Notes: generated from the letters alone by a model not told the origin. A DNA stretch of 64,000 nt from Eucalyptus grandis (GCF_016545825.1 NC_052622.1:15557037-15621036); one strand, 5' to 3'; numbered from the stretch's first letter, positions 22,651-35,040 are shown. Made by a program: numbers and translations.

Positions 22651-24420
22651 TTTTCTATAAATCAATCACATATTCACTTTGGTGACAAAAATGTACCTGT
22701 ACCATATCGAGAAATGAAACTCACTTTCATTTGTCACCTTGGACCAGAAAGAACTGACGCCTAAAGTTCGCCTAAAAGATCATTTGTGCATTTCATAAAA
22801 GCTAATACTATTAACACCTAAAGTTCCCCTAAAAGATCTTGCGCATATCACAAAATATAAGGGATCAAATTCGTCGATAGCGAAAGAATTTGACCCCTAA
22901 ACAAAATTATCGATTGTGGCATAGTGTTGGATTGGCATCATTTACTGCCTTTCTTTGCATGTAGTTACTAGAGAAATTTTCAATTAGGAATAGCATGTGC
23001 GGATCGAATGTGACATGGGCCCGTTTTGCGAATTTCATTCTGATTGATCTGAACTGCGTAATGAGCTTGGATTTAGAAGAAAATGGCTCTGAACTCATGC
23101 CCGGCCTTTACACGAATTTTGGCTACTTTTCTTAGCCAGAAATTATATGTACAATGCAAGTGATGTTTTATATTAGCAAAGTAAATAACACAAAGAAAGG
23201 AGTTTCTGCTAGCAAGGAAGGTGAAAATTATTTTGTCTCTTGAAATCCCAAAATCGGCGCCGCAAGGGTTGAACAAAAAGCAATATAGTCGCCCGTATGT
23301 TTAAACATATACGAAATGGGGTATATGCTCTCTGAACATACATGCATGGCCACGAGGATACGGGCACTAGCTTGAAGTCAGATTCTTGTGAGTGTGGAGA
23401 CAGAAAGAAACAAAAGAAATAAGATGGAAAAAAGGAAAAATTTTAATAAAGAATCCCATAGATTCTGCGGCATCTCTATGTATATCTGTGGCGATTAAAC
23501 GAGGAGATTCTCAGCACAGACAAGACAGAAAACGGGGAAGCCCCGGAGGACACGACAGAATGCGAGAGAGGAAGAAGTGGGTGGGAGGTTCTGACCAAAA
23601 GAGAGAAAAGACGAGAGCAAACCGGACGTATTGTGAAATTTACGCGGAAACTGATGATTTTGCAATTTAAATCAACACTAGGCTATTAGAGAAATAAGAA
23701 ACAAAAGGATAGAAGATATCAAAGATCTACATGATTTGATCCAAGTGTGGTATCTATTCTGTGAGGAGAGCCGACAGTAAATAATGTACTAGAATTGGAG
23801 AATTAGAGTTATAATTACTCACACGCTCGAGTGTTTTCCATATCTAGATTAAATCTAAATCCAAATTGTTTACATATAAATTATTTAATTAGATGCAAAA
23901 CTCACAGCACAGAATTTCTATGCTCAAACACATCTGTGCGGCCAAAGAGAGCGTATACTCTTCGCCAAATCAACATAGCTCTAATGCTGTGGCCTTTTTC
24001 TAAACTAGTTACCATGAGTAACTGTCATAAAAAAAAACGAAATTATTTTTTGGGTATGTTTAATTAAGTAGTGTTGCATGGTATAAAAATACAAAAAAGT
24101 TATAAAAAAAAAAAAAGCAATGAATGCATTTGGATTAAGTTTTGCATCTAGGTTTATGGATTTTCAAAATCATAAATTGACTCCCTTTTGGTTAATTATT
24201 TTTGTATACGCTCGTGGGGAACCATCCGACGGCGTAGTAATAAGAAATCAATTACGCCTGATTTATAGCTCGGGCTATTTACTTTTCCGCTATTCACTTG
24301 CCTTATTGTGGATCTGCTTAGTCTTAATTTGCCTGAGCACTGATGGATGGCCATTTGGATGCATGTTAGGAATAATAGAGAAAGATTCGCATACAAATTA
24401 CTTTATGAAAGAGAAAAGAA
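22651..24420. other. Intergenic region, no gene recognised
   Basis: AT-rich sequence with short open frames only (longest about 100 codons at 24120-24428, no recognised domain). I see no splice-linked exons and no clear inverted or direct repeats. Confidence 0.45.
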
Positions 24421-24426
24421 GGTACT

Positions 24427-24545
24427 GATGACGTGGAAGGTCTCCTTGTGAAATCACCTTGCAAGCACCATGCGGCAATTCTTACCATATTGAAAGCCTT
24501 TTGTCCGTCTACTCGCATATCCGCAGTCCTCTGGTCAACAATGTT
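24427..24545 (-). pseudogene. Scrap of receptor-kinase C-terminal kinase domain
   Basis: Reads MRVDGQKAFNMVRIAAWCLQG then DFTRRPSTSSV, matching the RLK1 segment around LNMMRIAAWCLQGNYAKRPS (C-terminal kinase lobe). Only about 120 bp is left. A kinase upstream module lies 450 bp away on the expected side, so this is what remains of another tandem kinase copy after a large internal deletion. Confidence 0.8.
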
Positions 24546-24989
24546 CAACGATCTTTATTTGATAGAATGGACCATCGACATATGGTTAAATAAGATTAAT
24601 CAATGTAATAGACCATTGATGGTTAATTTGTTATCATGAGTTGATATTGTTATTAATCTTATACGAAAAAGTATTACTGGAAAGATATTATCTTTTATTG
24701 ATAGATTGCGTATATAGTATTCTAGTTTTGAAATTGATTAAATGTGATATCATGTTTTGTAAAATGCACAATGAATGTTCAATCCGCTTAGAAGAGACGC
24801 ATTACTCACTAAGTTGTTGTTACTCACCCATTTCCTTCCTATATTTTTCATATTTTGTCAACTATTGATGAGTAGTACAAGAGCAATATTGATAAGAGGA
24901 CCTTTGGGAGTTGGATTGTAGTGGTTTAAGGTTAAATTCTGAAGGTGGAAGGACAACCGTGTCATTTTTCATGTTTGATGGTCTTGGGG

Positions 24990-25625
24990 TGTGACAAGAA
25001 GAGAGGAGGGGAGAAGATGAAAATGAGAGATTAGTAGAAGGTTCCCAAGAACGGAAGTGTTACGGGAGCATCTCGTGATTCATGGGAACAAATAAAGAAC
25101 ATGGGAGTCAAGCTTGGAGGAGAGTTGGGGTTGGTAGGACTATGAAAACTGGAGAAATCGTGTTTGCTGGTTTTTTTCCCCTTTGGGTCAGAAGTGTTTT
25201 CTAGTTCATGGGGTCGTTTCTGAAAGTCATAAAGCAAGACAGCTTTGGAGCCCCGTCCCATCCATTGGTCATCTACAATTTAAGGACTATCTCCAAATCC
25301 AGCTTTGGACAATCACTGTCTATTGGAGGGTAGAAGTTTTCCAAGAACGGAAGCGTTACGGGAGTATCTTGCGATTCATGGGAACAGATAAAGAACGTGG
25401 GAGTCAAGTTTGGAGGAATTGGGGTTGGCAGGACTATGAAAACTGGAGAGATCGTGTTTTCTGTTTCTTTTTTTTTTTTTTTTTTGGGGGGGTCAGAAGT
25501 GTTTCTTGGTTCATGGGATCGTTTTTGAAAGTCAAACAGCAAGACAGCTTTAGAACCTCGCCCCACGTAAATCACTTGCCCACTGGTCATCTACATTTTA
25601 GAGACTATCTCCGATTCCAGGACTT
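24990..25625 (-). repeat. Receptor-kinase upstream module, copy 3, tandemly doubled
   Basis: Two head-to-tail units of nearly 300 bp, about 25037-25320 and 25331-25620, share cccaagaacggaagtgttacg (second unit: aacggaagcgttacgg), gattcatgggaacaa, gactatgaaaactggag and agcaagacagcttt. Both match the sequence just upstream of RLK1 and RLK2. Poly-T and poly-G runs near 25470 interrupt the second unit. Confidence 0.8.
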
Positions 25626-26690
25626 TCAGTAGTCAGGAGAATCTATCGGCGGAGGGACTATAGAAGAACGTGGTGATTTCGCAATTGAAATCGCGATGGC
25701 TATTGGATGAGAAAAGAAAAGCCATTGCCAGAATTTGACCGACCTATCTAACTAAACCAAAATTGATCTGAGAGTCATTTGGAAAGTAAGAACTTTGCAG
25801 AAGCGCGAGTTGAGAGCGACATTAGCAAACAGCGTGAGAATCCGCGACCTACAATCGACGGAAGTTGAGGAGTGGAGATGTGATATTGATAGAAAGCTAT
25901 CACGCCAGAATACCTAAAAGCTGAGATTTCATAATGAAGGCAGCAGGTTGAATTGTACAGGACCAACTTTGATTAATGTAAAGTCAAGGGGTGATTAGTG
26001 AAGTGAAATCGAAATTAAGCCATAAGGCTTTCATGTGCTTTATGATCGTATTTACATCACCAATGGGAAAAAAAAAAACACCAGTAAAAAAGAAAAAGAA
26101 AAATGAAGTGTATATGACACATAGAGGGTCATTTTCATGCAATTTTCATCTCTCGCCCCTAAATTTCAAGTTGCCATTTCTCGTCGAGTCTCTCTCTTTC
26201 CCTTCTTCGATGTTGTGCTGTTTCCCCGAGTCCCAACTTTTCTTTTCTTTATTTCGATCAAATCAATCATTTTAACTTTTTATAGCTGTCCGATGGAACT
26301 TTTATATGATATTTCAACGAAACAAAAAACATAGAGAGTGCATAATAATTATTTTATTTCTCTATTTTTTTTATTTTTTAATTCTCGAGAATAGATTTGA
26401 AATAAAAATATATTTGGTCATACAAATTCATTTTCTATTTCGAAATTATATTTTTAGTCTAGAAAAGGGTTTGGAACAGAATTGAAAAGTAAAAATTTTC
26501 CATTTTTCTATTTCTTGAATAAAAAAAAATTCTTCACTCACCCTCGCTAATAACCGGCTACTTGGGAGAAAAAAAATTGTATCATTATTTAATGTGTATT
26601 TTTACTTAGAAATTCGTTTGGGGAATAATAAAAATATATATTTTTAACCAGAAATTGATTTATGGAATAGAATAGTTATCATCGGCGCAC
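25626..26690. other. Intergenic AT-rich region
   Basis: No gene recognised. The part 26330-26690 is very AT-rich with phrases such as agaaattcgtttgggg, similar in style to MITE arms, but I could not pair the ends. Confidence 0.4.
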
Positions 26691-27509
26691 GTTATTTGAA
26701 TAAGAAAAAGAAATATGATTGGAGACACTTCATCATCCTTTTGCCACAATGATCTTCCCTGACGGTAAAAAACATTTTATGCAATTGCAACACAATTAAC
26801 TGGACTCGTACTTCTCATGTTGTATGCATCCCAACCAATTTTCACGTTTTCAATTGATTGATTTATTCGCTTGCGTGTTATGATTAAATTAAATGTCCTC
26901 AAATAGGCCTATTTTAGGAGATTCCCTAAACCTGGCCTTTAATAAGGCAAGGTTCTCCGGCTGTAAGGGCCAAAATGTTGAATGATAATGAATGCTCCGT
27001 TCATACCTCATTGTCAACGAAAATAAAATTTTACTTCCAAACTCTATAGTCTTCAATCCAATTTCATCAATGAATAGAACAACTAAACTTTTGGCGGATG
27101 GATGAATAAGGAGCTCTAATTTGGCAGTAAAATCCAACATTTAAGTGTTGGCCACGCATTGAATGAGTTGCTATTGAAAGGGGGTTGAGGATTTAATCTC
27201 TTCTTCCTCATGAAGCGGCGGTTTCCGCCTCGGTTGACTTCTACTTTCCGCGATATGTCGCCCTAGATAGAAGGGAGATCCAATGAGATCCATCTTGGGC
27301 CCCCTTTCAGTTGTGGGTTATGTAAACCTGTCATCCCTCCATTAATCACCTTCCCAAGTTCAATTCAATTCGATTCAGTTCAACCCCCTGAAAACATTCA
27401 CTTTCTCTCTATAATCTTCCCCCATTGTCACTAATCTCTGTTGATAATCCCTCGGTTTCACACACATTTCAAGTCCCAACCAACCCATCTCTCTCTCTCT
27501 CTCTCTCTC
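26691..27509 (+). promoter_or_regulatory. Upstream region of TBL copy 1 (duplicated TBL upstream module)
   Basis: Aligns with 35830-36543 upstream of TBL copy 2 and with 60450-60830. Shared words include aataggcctat, ggagattcccta, gaggcaaggttctcc/aaggcaaggttctcc, and gttgctattgaaagggg. A TATA-like tctataatc lies at about 27409, near -100 from the ATG; copy 2 has tatataatc at the same place. A CT microsatellite precedes the ATG. Confidence 0.65.
27488..27509 (+). repeat. (CT)n microsatellite in the 5' leader of TBL copy 1
   Basis: About ten and a half CT units lie directly before the ATG. Copy 2 has about twice as many. Confidence 0.95.
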
Positions 27510-30500
27510 ATGGGTGTCTTCGGAGGTGCAATATTCGTGGTCATTTCTCTACTTGTGGTCCTAGCGGTTACAACGTTGGGACATGCTACGGGAAAGAGAG
27601 AAGAAACTGTCGAGACCGGTTCCTGCGATGCCTCCGCAGGAACGTGGGTCTATGACAGTTCATACCCTCTCTATAACTCATCCCAGTGTCCCTTCCTACA
27701 GAAGCAGTTCAAGTGCCTTGAGAATGGCAGGCTCGACTCAGATTACCTCAAGTACAGATGGAAGCCAGCCGGCGACTGCGACTTGCCAAGGTACGTTCCC
27801 TCACTCTCTCTCTCTCTCCCGCGTGGGTGCTCAACAACACTCCACTTCAGACCCGACTTGGCTACGACCATGTGAATGTTGGTGACATCTTTGGTTTCGT
27901 CGTTCTTGCCCGGTGTTAATGATGATCATGGTTTTGGAGGTTGCATAATGGAGATGCTGTTGCAGACATCGGGAGTTCTTCATAAAGTAAAAGTACAGTA
28001 CTTATATTCCAGTATTTCAAGAGGAATAGATGGCATGGGATTCGCATCTATGTTCCTACATCAAGCGTTATTGATACTTAAACTTTAGTCAACCTTAAAG
28101 AGTACCAAAGTGATGTCAAATGCAATAGAAATCGAAAGGAACATCTCCATGAGACTCTGCATACGCGCTTAATTCGGTGTTGTTAAGCTATAGTCTTTGA
28201 AAATAGATTGAGTTAGCGAAGGATTTGTTCCCCTATGATTGTGATGCACATCTTGCATAACACGAAGTCTCCAAGTCACCGAACGTTGTTGCTTCCAAAC
28301 AACCATGGTCCTACTAGTGTCATGCACTTTCCCTAAATCGGTCTTGGACATTTTCAGAAGGCACTTTTTATCATGGAAAGTATTCTATGCTTGCAAGAGA
28401 CAGATACGACGAAAAGAGGCCAAAATGGCCCATATCGAATCGGCCAATCTTTTTGCCTGTATTCTTTCCCTCTTGCTAATAAAGAAACAAATTCAAATCA
28501 TTGGGTGCACTTCTTTACGTATAGGAAATGTAGGTGTGACGTTGCTTTCATACTGTCCTTTATCAATGTTAGTTTGTGAGTGCACCTCTTCTCTTATTGT
28601 CTCTGCCTAACGAATTTTCAATATATAAAGGTAAGCATTAGATTCTTAAATAGTTTAATCTCGGATCAATGTGGAACGAAAAAGGAGGAAAAGTAAAGGG
28701 GTTGGATAAGGAATCTTGTATTGGGTCTCGATGGATAAGAGAAATACTAATCGATTCTCAATGAATCGATTCAAAAAAGCAGTAGGTTTCTAATTTATGT
28801 GCTTATAATATATTGTTGTTCCCGATTAATGAACGTTGCTTGGTCTAGGTTCGACGGCCGAGCCTTCTTGTTTGGATTGAGAGGAAGAGGCTGATGTTCG
28901 TGGGGGACTCGTTGAGCTTGAATCAATGGCAATCCCTCACTTGCATGGTTCTCACCGCGGTGCCCGAGGCCAAATACACTTCGACAACAGTTGCTGGGCT
29001 TTCCAACTTCTCATTCCCAGTGAGATCTTTTGTCTTGACTTGCTCTTTGCTCTTCACTCTTTGACTCGAAAAGTCAAATTAAAGTGATGAGACTGATGGT
29101 TCATCAACTTTGATACATGCGCAGGAATACGGAGTGCAGTTGATGTTCTTCCGAGACGCGTTCCTGGTGGACATAGTGAGCACAAGCACCGGGCGAGCTC
29201 TCAGGCTCGACTCTCTCCAAAATGCCAAGATTTGGGAGGGCGTCGATGTGTTGATATTCAACTCGTGGCACTGGTGGCTTCATGTTGGGAGGAAACAACC
29301 GTAAGTGTCCGTCTTTGCAAGCTTTGCATCAACTTAGATTCCAGATCAATTGCATTTCAAACAATCTATAAGACCCACACTAAATTTCATTAGTTAGCGC
29401 AAGTTCTCTTATAGTTTATGCACCATAATTATTTTCAGTCTAGAGGTGGTCAATGCACGGGCCCAAGTCAATTTGGTCCTAAATTGGTGCCCATGCCCAT
29501 TCATAAGAACAATTATATAAATTTATGTAACTTTTGGGGTAGGACTTCACGACTAAATTACCTTACTCATGCCTATCCAGAAGAGCCCATGCAGGCCAAT
29601 GGGCCTCCAAGCAAGCCTAACATATGCAAGACTTTCCGGTCGCAATTACTATGTCAGCAAGGAGATACTTTTGACGGATTGGCATAGGTTAAGACATTGG
29701 ACTATTGTCACTTTGAAAAGAGTCCGAAGTTAGGTCTTCCCGTCACTAATTTATGTTACGGACAGTGTGGCTCCTATTAAGCATACTTGTCTACGAGTTA
29801 TGCAATGATACGCCTTAACATGACCATTATTTATATTGCTTTTTTTCTTGTTTTGGTGTTTGAAGGTTCTGAGATTTTTTTAATTTTTATCTTGAGGTGA
29901 TTCAGATGGGATTATATCCAAGAAGGGAATAAGACATATAAAGACATGAATCGCCTAGTGGCCTACGAGAAAGCACTGAACACTTGGGCGAAATGGGTGG
30001 ACTCCAGTGTCGACCCATCGAAAACTACAGTCTTCTATCAAGGAGTTTCCCCCGACCATGCAAAGTACGAATATTTGTTGATGCAAATTCATTTTATACA
30101 AGTATTAATCCTTGTTTCATTTTATAATTTACTCTTTGTTTGGTTGGTGGTGTTTTGATTTTGTTGAATATATTGTACGCTGTTTTGCTAATCTAGCTCG
30201 TAATTCATCGATCCTATTCAAACCAAGCAGTGCAAGCGACTGGGGAGCCAAAGGCCAATGCCTGTCTCGACCAGACACGTCCGCTTGCCGTGTCGAGATA
30301 CCCAGCCGGCCCGAGCCCCGCGGAATTAGTAGCAGAGAAGGTGATAAGGTCGATGACGTACCCGGTCCGTCTGCTCAACGTCACTTATCTCTCGCAGTTC
30401 AGAGTAGATGGACACCCATCAGTGTATGGCTTCGGAGGGCACAGGAACATGGATTGCAGCCACTGGTGTCTTCCTGGTGTTCCCGATACTTGGAATTTGA

Positions 30501-30535
30501 TCCTTTATCGGTCCCTAGTAGCTAACAACTTTTGA
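27510..30535 (+). pseudogene. TBL copy 1, TRICHOME BIREFRINGENCE-LIKE wall acetyltransferase, frameshifted
   Basis: TBL/PMR5-family proteins are Golgi enzymes that O-acetylate wall polysaccharides. The five-exon layout equals copy 2: exons 27510-27790, 28849-29019, 29125-29300, 29906-30064 and 30231-30535, all with GT-AG borders. Exon 1 encodes a hydrophobic N-terminus and the PMR5N-type segment ([19 protein letters not shown]). Exon 5 ends with the conserved DCSHWCLPGVPDTWN. Two lesions are visible against copy 2. First, one G is missing from gagagggaag (here gagaggaag, about 28882), just before the GDS catalytic motif; the frame then meets TGA at once. Second, a net two-base loss at the start of exon 5 (about 30245). 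The second would restore the frame arithmetically, but only after the stop. I call it a recent pseudogene, barring an assembly error. Confidence 0.85.
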
Positions 30536-30867
30536 ATCTTTGCATCATTAGAATAAGTGAACCATCCAAATTCATATTCTTGTTCCATCATCCTAATTTA
30601 GGATATTAAAAATCCCTTTTTTGTGGGCGGTTCATATTTTCTTTTTCTTTTTTTTGGGGGTGCATAAAATTTATATTAAAACAAGGAATGAATTTATAAG
30701 CGTATCAAATAAGTTGGCTATGTTGCAAGACTTTTTTGAGAAATTAAACCTGTGATCAATATGTATATCTCTAATAGAAATTTGAAGTATTGCTTCGAAA
30801 TAATTTTTGTGAAGTATTTCAATTTATCGCGCATTGTTCTTTTGTATAAGCAAGTAATCAAGTCGAC
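30536..30867. repeat. Shared 3' flank of TBL copy 1
   Basis: Matches 39528-39875 downstream of TBL copy 2 (for example gaaattaaac, tgtgcattgttc/gcgcattgttc, taatcaagtcga). The similarity stops at about 30867, exactly where a receptor-kinase fragment begins. This marks a duplication or rearrangement junction. Confidence 0.65.
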
Positions 30868-31050
30868 CCCCATTTGAATCTGGACAAGTGCGTTGTTCGT
30901 TTGAAGAGCAAATTCCATGTCGCCCACAGACCGTCGGATAGCTGCAGTCGCCATAATCCCAAGCCGTAAGGTCAGCTGCCTCTTTCCTCTGACATTGCTC
31001 CCTATCAAACTCATATACTCTCAAGTGCCCATCATATTTCTGTAGAGAAG
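30868..31050 (-). pseudogene. Receptor-kinase extracellular (EGF-like) fragment
   Basis: Minus-strand translation includes KYDGHLRVYEFDREQC, then AADLTAWDYGDCSYPTVCG then RHGICSSNEQ. This is the segment between the lectin and PAN domains of G-type lectin receptor kinases. The wording differs from RLK1 and RLK2 in this region, so it derives from a third, more distant paralogue. Both sides are lost; an LTR-like segment follows at 31055. It lies tail-to-tail with TBL copy 1, the same relation as RLK2 and TBL copy 3. Confidence 0.8.
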
Positions 31051-31054
31051 TAAG

Positions 31055-31407
31055 TGGATGTAAAAATAATTACTTTTATTATAAAACAATATTACAACTC
31101 TCTATTTTATCACACTCTCACAACTACTCATTGTACTTGTACTTGCTTACCCACTCCCTCACAAACCTCACACGGACACAACTCTCTCACACACCCACTT
31201 ACTCTCTATTTCTCTACACTTCACGCCACCTACTCCCACCCACTCACACACTCACGTACACACTCCACTCACACACACAACACCCCTCACACACTTAAGG
31301 GGCCAGAGCCCCTATTTATAGGGGACAAAGTCGGCACATCCACCGACTCTCCTCTCCCACTATCTCTTCTACTTATTATTATTTTATTGCAACTTGTTGG
31401 GTCAACA
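31055..31407 (-). mobile_element. Solo-LTR-like segment
   Basis: On the minus strand it runs TGTTGACCC...TTTACATCCA (TG...CA ends, 353 bp) and carries a clear TATA motif, cctataaataggggc. The plus strand is rich in cactcacacac words, giving an artefactual open frame. Size, ends and TATA box fit a solo LTR, but no target-site duplication was seen. Confidence 0.5.
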
Positions 31408-32738
31408 ATTGCGGCTGAAGCTGAAGAATTATCTATAGAAAAATCTGGAGGAGTGGAGAGAGATCCGGAGAACTCAAGAGAGAGAGGCGGTGCTTTTTCA
31501 ACAATTTCAACCTCATAAACGGTGAAGCAGGAGAACATCCGGAAAGATGGAATGATTTCATGTGGAATTCGTGAACAATGCTAAGGTTCCGATGTAAATT
31601 CGACATTAATTGAGTTGTTACTCATGTTTGGAAAATTAAAGCGAACTGTAGATCGAGCACCAGCAAACTTTAGAGTGCAAACATTTTTATCTAACTGTTT
31701 AAACTTTTAAAACAGCTGATAGAGAAAAGAGTATCGAGTGCAAGCATAGCAGGCAAGGCAAAATTAGGGAATTTAAATAATAAATTACACTTTCATTTAA
31801 TAACTTAAATTTTTAGATAACTTAAATTTCTAGAACAATCGGCTGTATGCCCACAAAATTTCACATAAATGAGGGAAAGAGAAGACTCAAAAGAGATCAT
31901 ATAATACAAACATTTTCATTTGATAGCTTAAACTTTTATGACAGCTAATAGAAAAAAAGAGAGTAGAGTGCAAACATGGTAGGCAAAGAGAAATTAGGGA
32001 ATAAAAAGAAGATGAAAAGTTTAAATTTTTAGAACAGTTGATATCAGTCTCACAAAATTTCACATAAAAAAGGGAAAGAAAAGAGAGTGTAGAGTACAAA
32101 CATGGCGGGCAAGGAGAAATTGGGGAAGAAGAGGAGGAGAAGAAGGGACTGAAGCATTGGGGTGCAAGACAGAATCCATGGACAAGGTAGTCAAGTTCGG
32201 AAAGTTCAATAATCGTTTCGTCTCTCGATGATGGCTTGTCGCAAAACAGGACACCTTCAAAACAAAAGAAAATTTTGACCCAAAAAAAAAGAAAAAAAGA
32301 AGACAATTACTTATATTTTTCGGAGCCCACGTTACACCGATTTTCATTTCTAGTGGACAATTTTGATTGAAAAAACTCGCATAATTAAATGATCGAGATA
32401 TACAGATTTTCCATACTTCTACTTTTAATTTTGTAAAACAAAATTTAAGCTTTCAGAATCTAAATTTTAGGGACATAGAAAAGGCTTAAAGCTTTCTAAA
32501 TACACTTAAACTCGTTGAAAGTATGAGTTGTAACCAAAGTATATCTTCTCAAAATTATGGACATATAAAGCCATATGTAATTTTTTCGTAATTTTTCAGA
32601 TTATAAAACATCGCAAGTTTTCCTGCTTTTTCTTGTATCATGTTTCTTTTCTCATATGTTGTCAAAGCTTTCTAATGACGAAGCGATCTTCCTAACCTTG
32701 ATTGATGAAGCCAACGGGTCGAAAGAGTCAAAAGCTAA
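31408..32738. repeat. Spacer with imperfect direct repeats at 31680-32140
   Basis: Three diverged copies of a segment share gagtgcaaacatggtaggcaa, aaattagggaat and, in two places, cacaaaatttcacataaa, at offsets of about 120-240 bp. The remainder is AT-rich with no recognised gene. Confidence 0.55.
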
Positions 32739-33357
32739 GGTCCTGTTTGGTTCAGCATTTGGAATGCTCATTTGGACTCTAAAGTCCCTCAGCCAAATGC
32801 AAACGCGTTTGGTTCGTATTTTTGTGCGATTTTGGCAAGATGCAATTGCATCTCCAAATGAGTCTAAAGGCTTTTAGCCTAATGGAGCTCTTGAGGTGCA
32901 TTGGCAAGTTGCATATGGGGAATGCAAGTCAAGTATTGTTCATCTTCTCCAAGCTACCGCCAATTGGAGGTTGATGACCGCCGGCCAAGGGGTCGCGCGC
33001 ACTAGTGACCACCACCCGAGGGTCGCCCGACCCCGATGACTGTCGTCGGACCTCGGGCGATGGGGGTCGCGCGACGGTCGCCTAGTGTCGGGCGACGTCA
33101 GGCGACCATCGCTAGGGTCGCGCCCGGCCATACAGCCGCTAGATCCGGCGGTCTAGTGGCCGGACTTCAAAAAAAAAAAAATACAAATGTTTTTTTGTTT
33201 TTCTTTAATTTAATAAAGTCATTTACAAATGCAAATTTTACCAAATGGTATTTTGGCCAAAGTTGTATCTCAATGCAAATTTTACCAAACGATATTTGCA
33301 TTTTGGAAAACCCCATTCACCCAAAGGTATTTGGGAAAAGCTGAACCAAACGGGCCC
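32739..33357. mobile_element. Tourist-like (PIF/Harbinger-type) MITE with a GC-rich core
   Basis: The terminal inverted repeats are GGTCCTGTTTGGTTCAGC on the left and, reverse-complemented, GGGCCCGTTTGGTTCAGC on the right. Flanking TAA triplets at 32736-32738 and 33358-33360 form the three-base target duplication typical of this superfamily. The core at 32985-33160 is a GC-rich tract of gtcgcgcga/gggcgac words. No transposase; it would depend on an autonomous relative. Confidence 0.85.
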
Positions 33358-33940
33358 TAAGGCTTCATAATGAACGGTACGTATGCATCAGACAGGGGGA
33401 ACTACGATTGAAGTCAAAGAGCTAAAATAGATTTAAATCAAAGATTGAAAAACACAGCTGCCAACAAGGTTTCCTGTGCTTTATTATCACTATGGATCAA
33501 TAGCAACCGCTCCGATCTATATCTATCCAGAGATCGATGAAAGATTGACGTACTTAGATTGTGGACAATCAGAGTTAAGCAAAAAAGAACCCTAATGACA
33601 AGAAGACCTCCTCTAGAGAATCGGGGCATCGCTCCACTTGATTATTTAATTCTTTTTTTTTTTTTTTTTAGTTTAAAGGTATTTGAGTCGACTCTTGAAA
33701 ACCTTGTCGAGCTCACAAATTCTATAGGCCCAATCCACCACAGTACTCATCCACTTTTTTGTTAGTCCTTCTACGATGTTGTGTGTGTTTTTTTTCTTTT
33801 TGTTAGAAATAAGCTTTTCATTTCGAAACAAAACATTACAGAATGAATGCAATACTTAGATAGAATGATAAATAGAAGAAGACTACTAATACAATACTTC
33901 TAACTCTAGATGAGAGATTGTGGAAAAGAATAGAAAATTC
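33358..33940. other. Intergenic spacer
   Basis: No gene recognised. Contains a poly-T run at 33653-33669. Confidence 0.4.
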
Positions 33941-34834
33941 AGGCTTTGCTGGTTTCGCCAAAAACACTCCTTGAAAAACATTTTTCAAATTTTCCAATAT
34001 TCATTTCACAAAAAATAAACTAATCATACAAAACATTTTCTACTAATTAAAAAAAAACACATTCAAAAGTGAGAAAAACATTTTCCGCTTTTTAGAAAGT
34101 GGAACATGTTCTCCATATTTTCTTTCACCTTACCAACTTACACCAAACACATTTTCCTTTTATTTTTATGTTTTCCCTTTTTTCCCCTCTTCCTCAGCTG
34201 GTCGTCGAGCACAAAGGCAGCAAGCAACTAGCCACAAGCCAAGTCTAGCTTTGTTATCTATGGTGAGTAGTTTCTTTCTTCTCAATACCTTTTATTGAAT
34301 TGAACTACTAAATACCTGTTAGAGATCATATAGTAGATATAATCAAGAAGATTCTTTCTAATTGGTTAGGATTTGGTACACTTGTTAGTACCTACAAAGC
34401 ATATCTATCGATTGGAGGACCAATGCTAGGCACAAGCTGACAAGGCTTGAGCTCACCAATGGCTCAAGCTCGCCTAGCCAAATCTGGTGAGACCCAAACT
34501 CGCTTGACTTGCCTCAAGTGAGCCGTGAGCTCGCCAACCTGCGTCTAGGCTGGTCATTGGGCTATTGGCCATCGCTAAGGCAAGCAGCTAGCGAAGGAAG
34601 GAGGAAAAGAAAAGGAAAATAATAAAAATTATTTTTAAAAAATATTATAAAAAATTTGATCTTTGGGTAATTTTTCCCATAAAATTAAATCAAATATCAA
34701 ACAATGGAAAATATTTTCTAGTTTATTACTAAGTTTCAACTAAGTACCGAAAACTATTGTCATTTTCCTAAAAATTGGCTTTTTAGAAAACATTTTTCAG
34801 ACACGTGATATTTTTTGCGAAATGAACAGAGCCT
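33941..34834. mobile_element. Inverted-repeat non-autonomous element, hAT- or MITE-like
   Basis: Left end aggctttgctggtttcgcc, right end (reverse complement) aggctctgttcatttcgc. Inner arms share gaaaaacatttttc / gaaaaatgttttc. The centre (34190-34260 and 34420-34580) is GC-richer with repeated caagct/agctcgcc words. No transposase frame and no certain target duplication. Confidence 0.6.
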
Positions 34835-35040
34835 CAATGCCTATTTGATTAAAAGCTCAATTTACAAGCATATGAACATCTCCATTCTTGGGTCTACTAG
34901 TCCAAGCCAAGCTCTGACCAAGACTATGTTGAAGTAGGAACCAAGAATCTGCCATAAAAGGCCAAATGCTCCAAGGGCAAAGACCTTTTGTTAGATGGCA
35001 TCAATTAAGACTTTGCAATCACTTTTTGGATGTGGAGGGA

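Noticed and set aside
23392..24428. Several 60-100 codon frames between the orphan module and the kinase scrap
   Set aside because: No domains, no consistent codon pattern and no splice links.
31054..31518. 154-codon Thr/His/Ser-rich frame
   Set aside because: It is produced by cactcacac low-complexity sequence of an LTR-like segment on the other strand.
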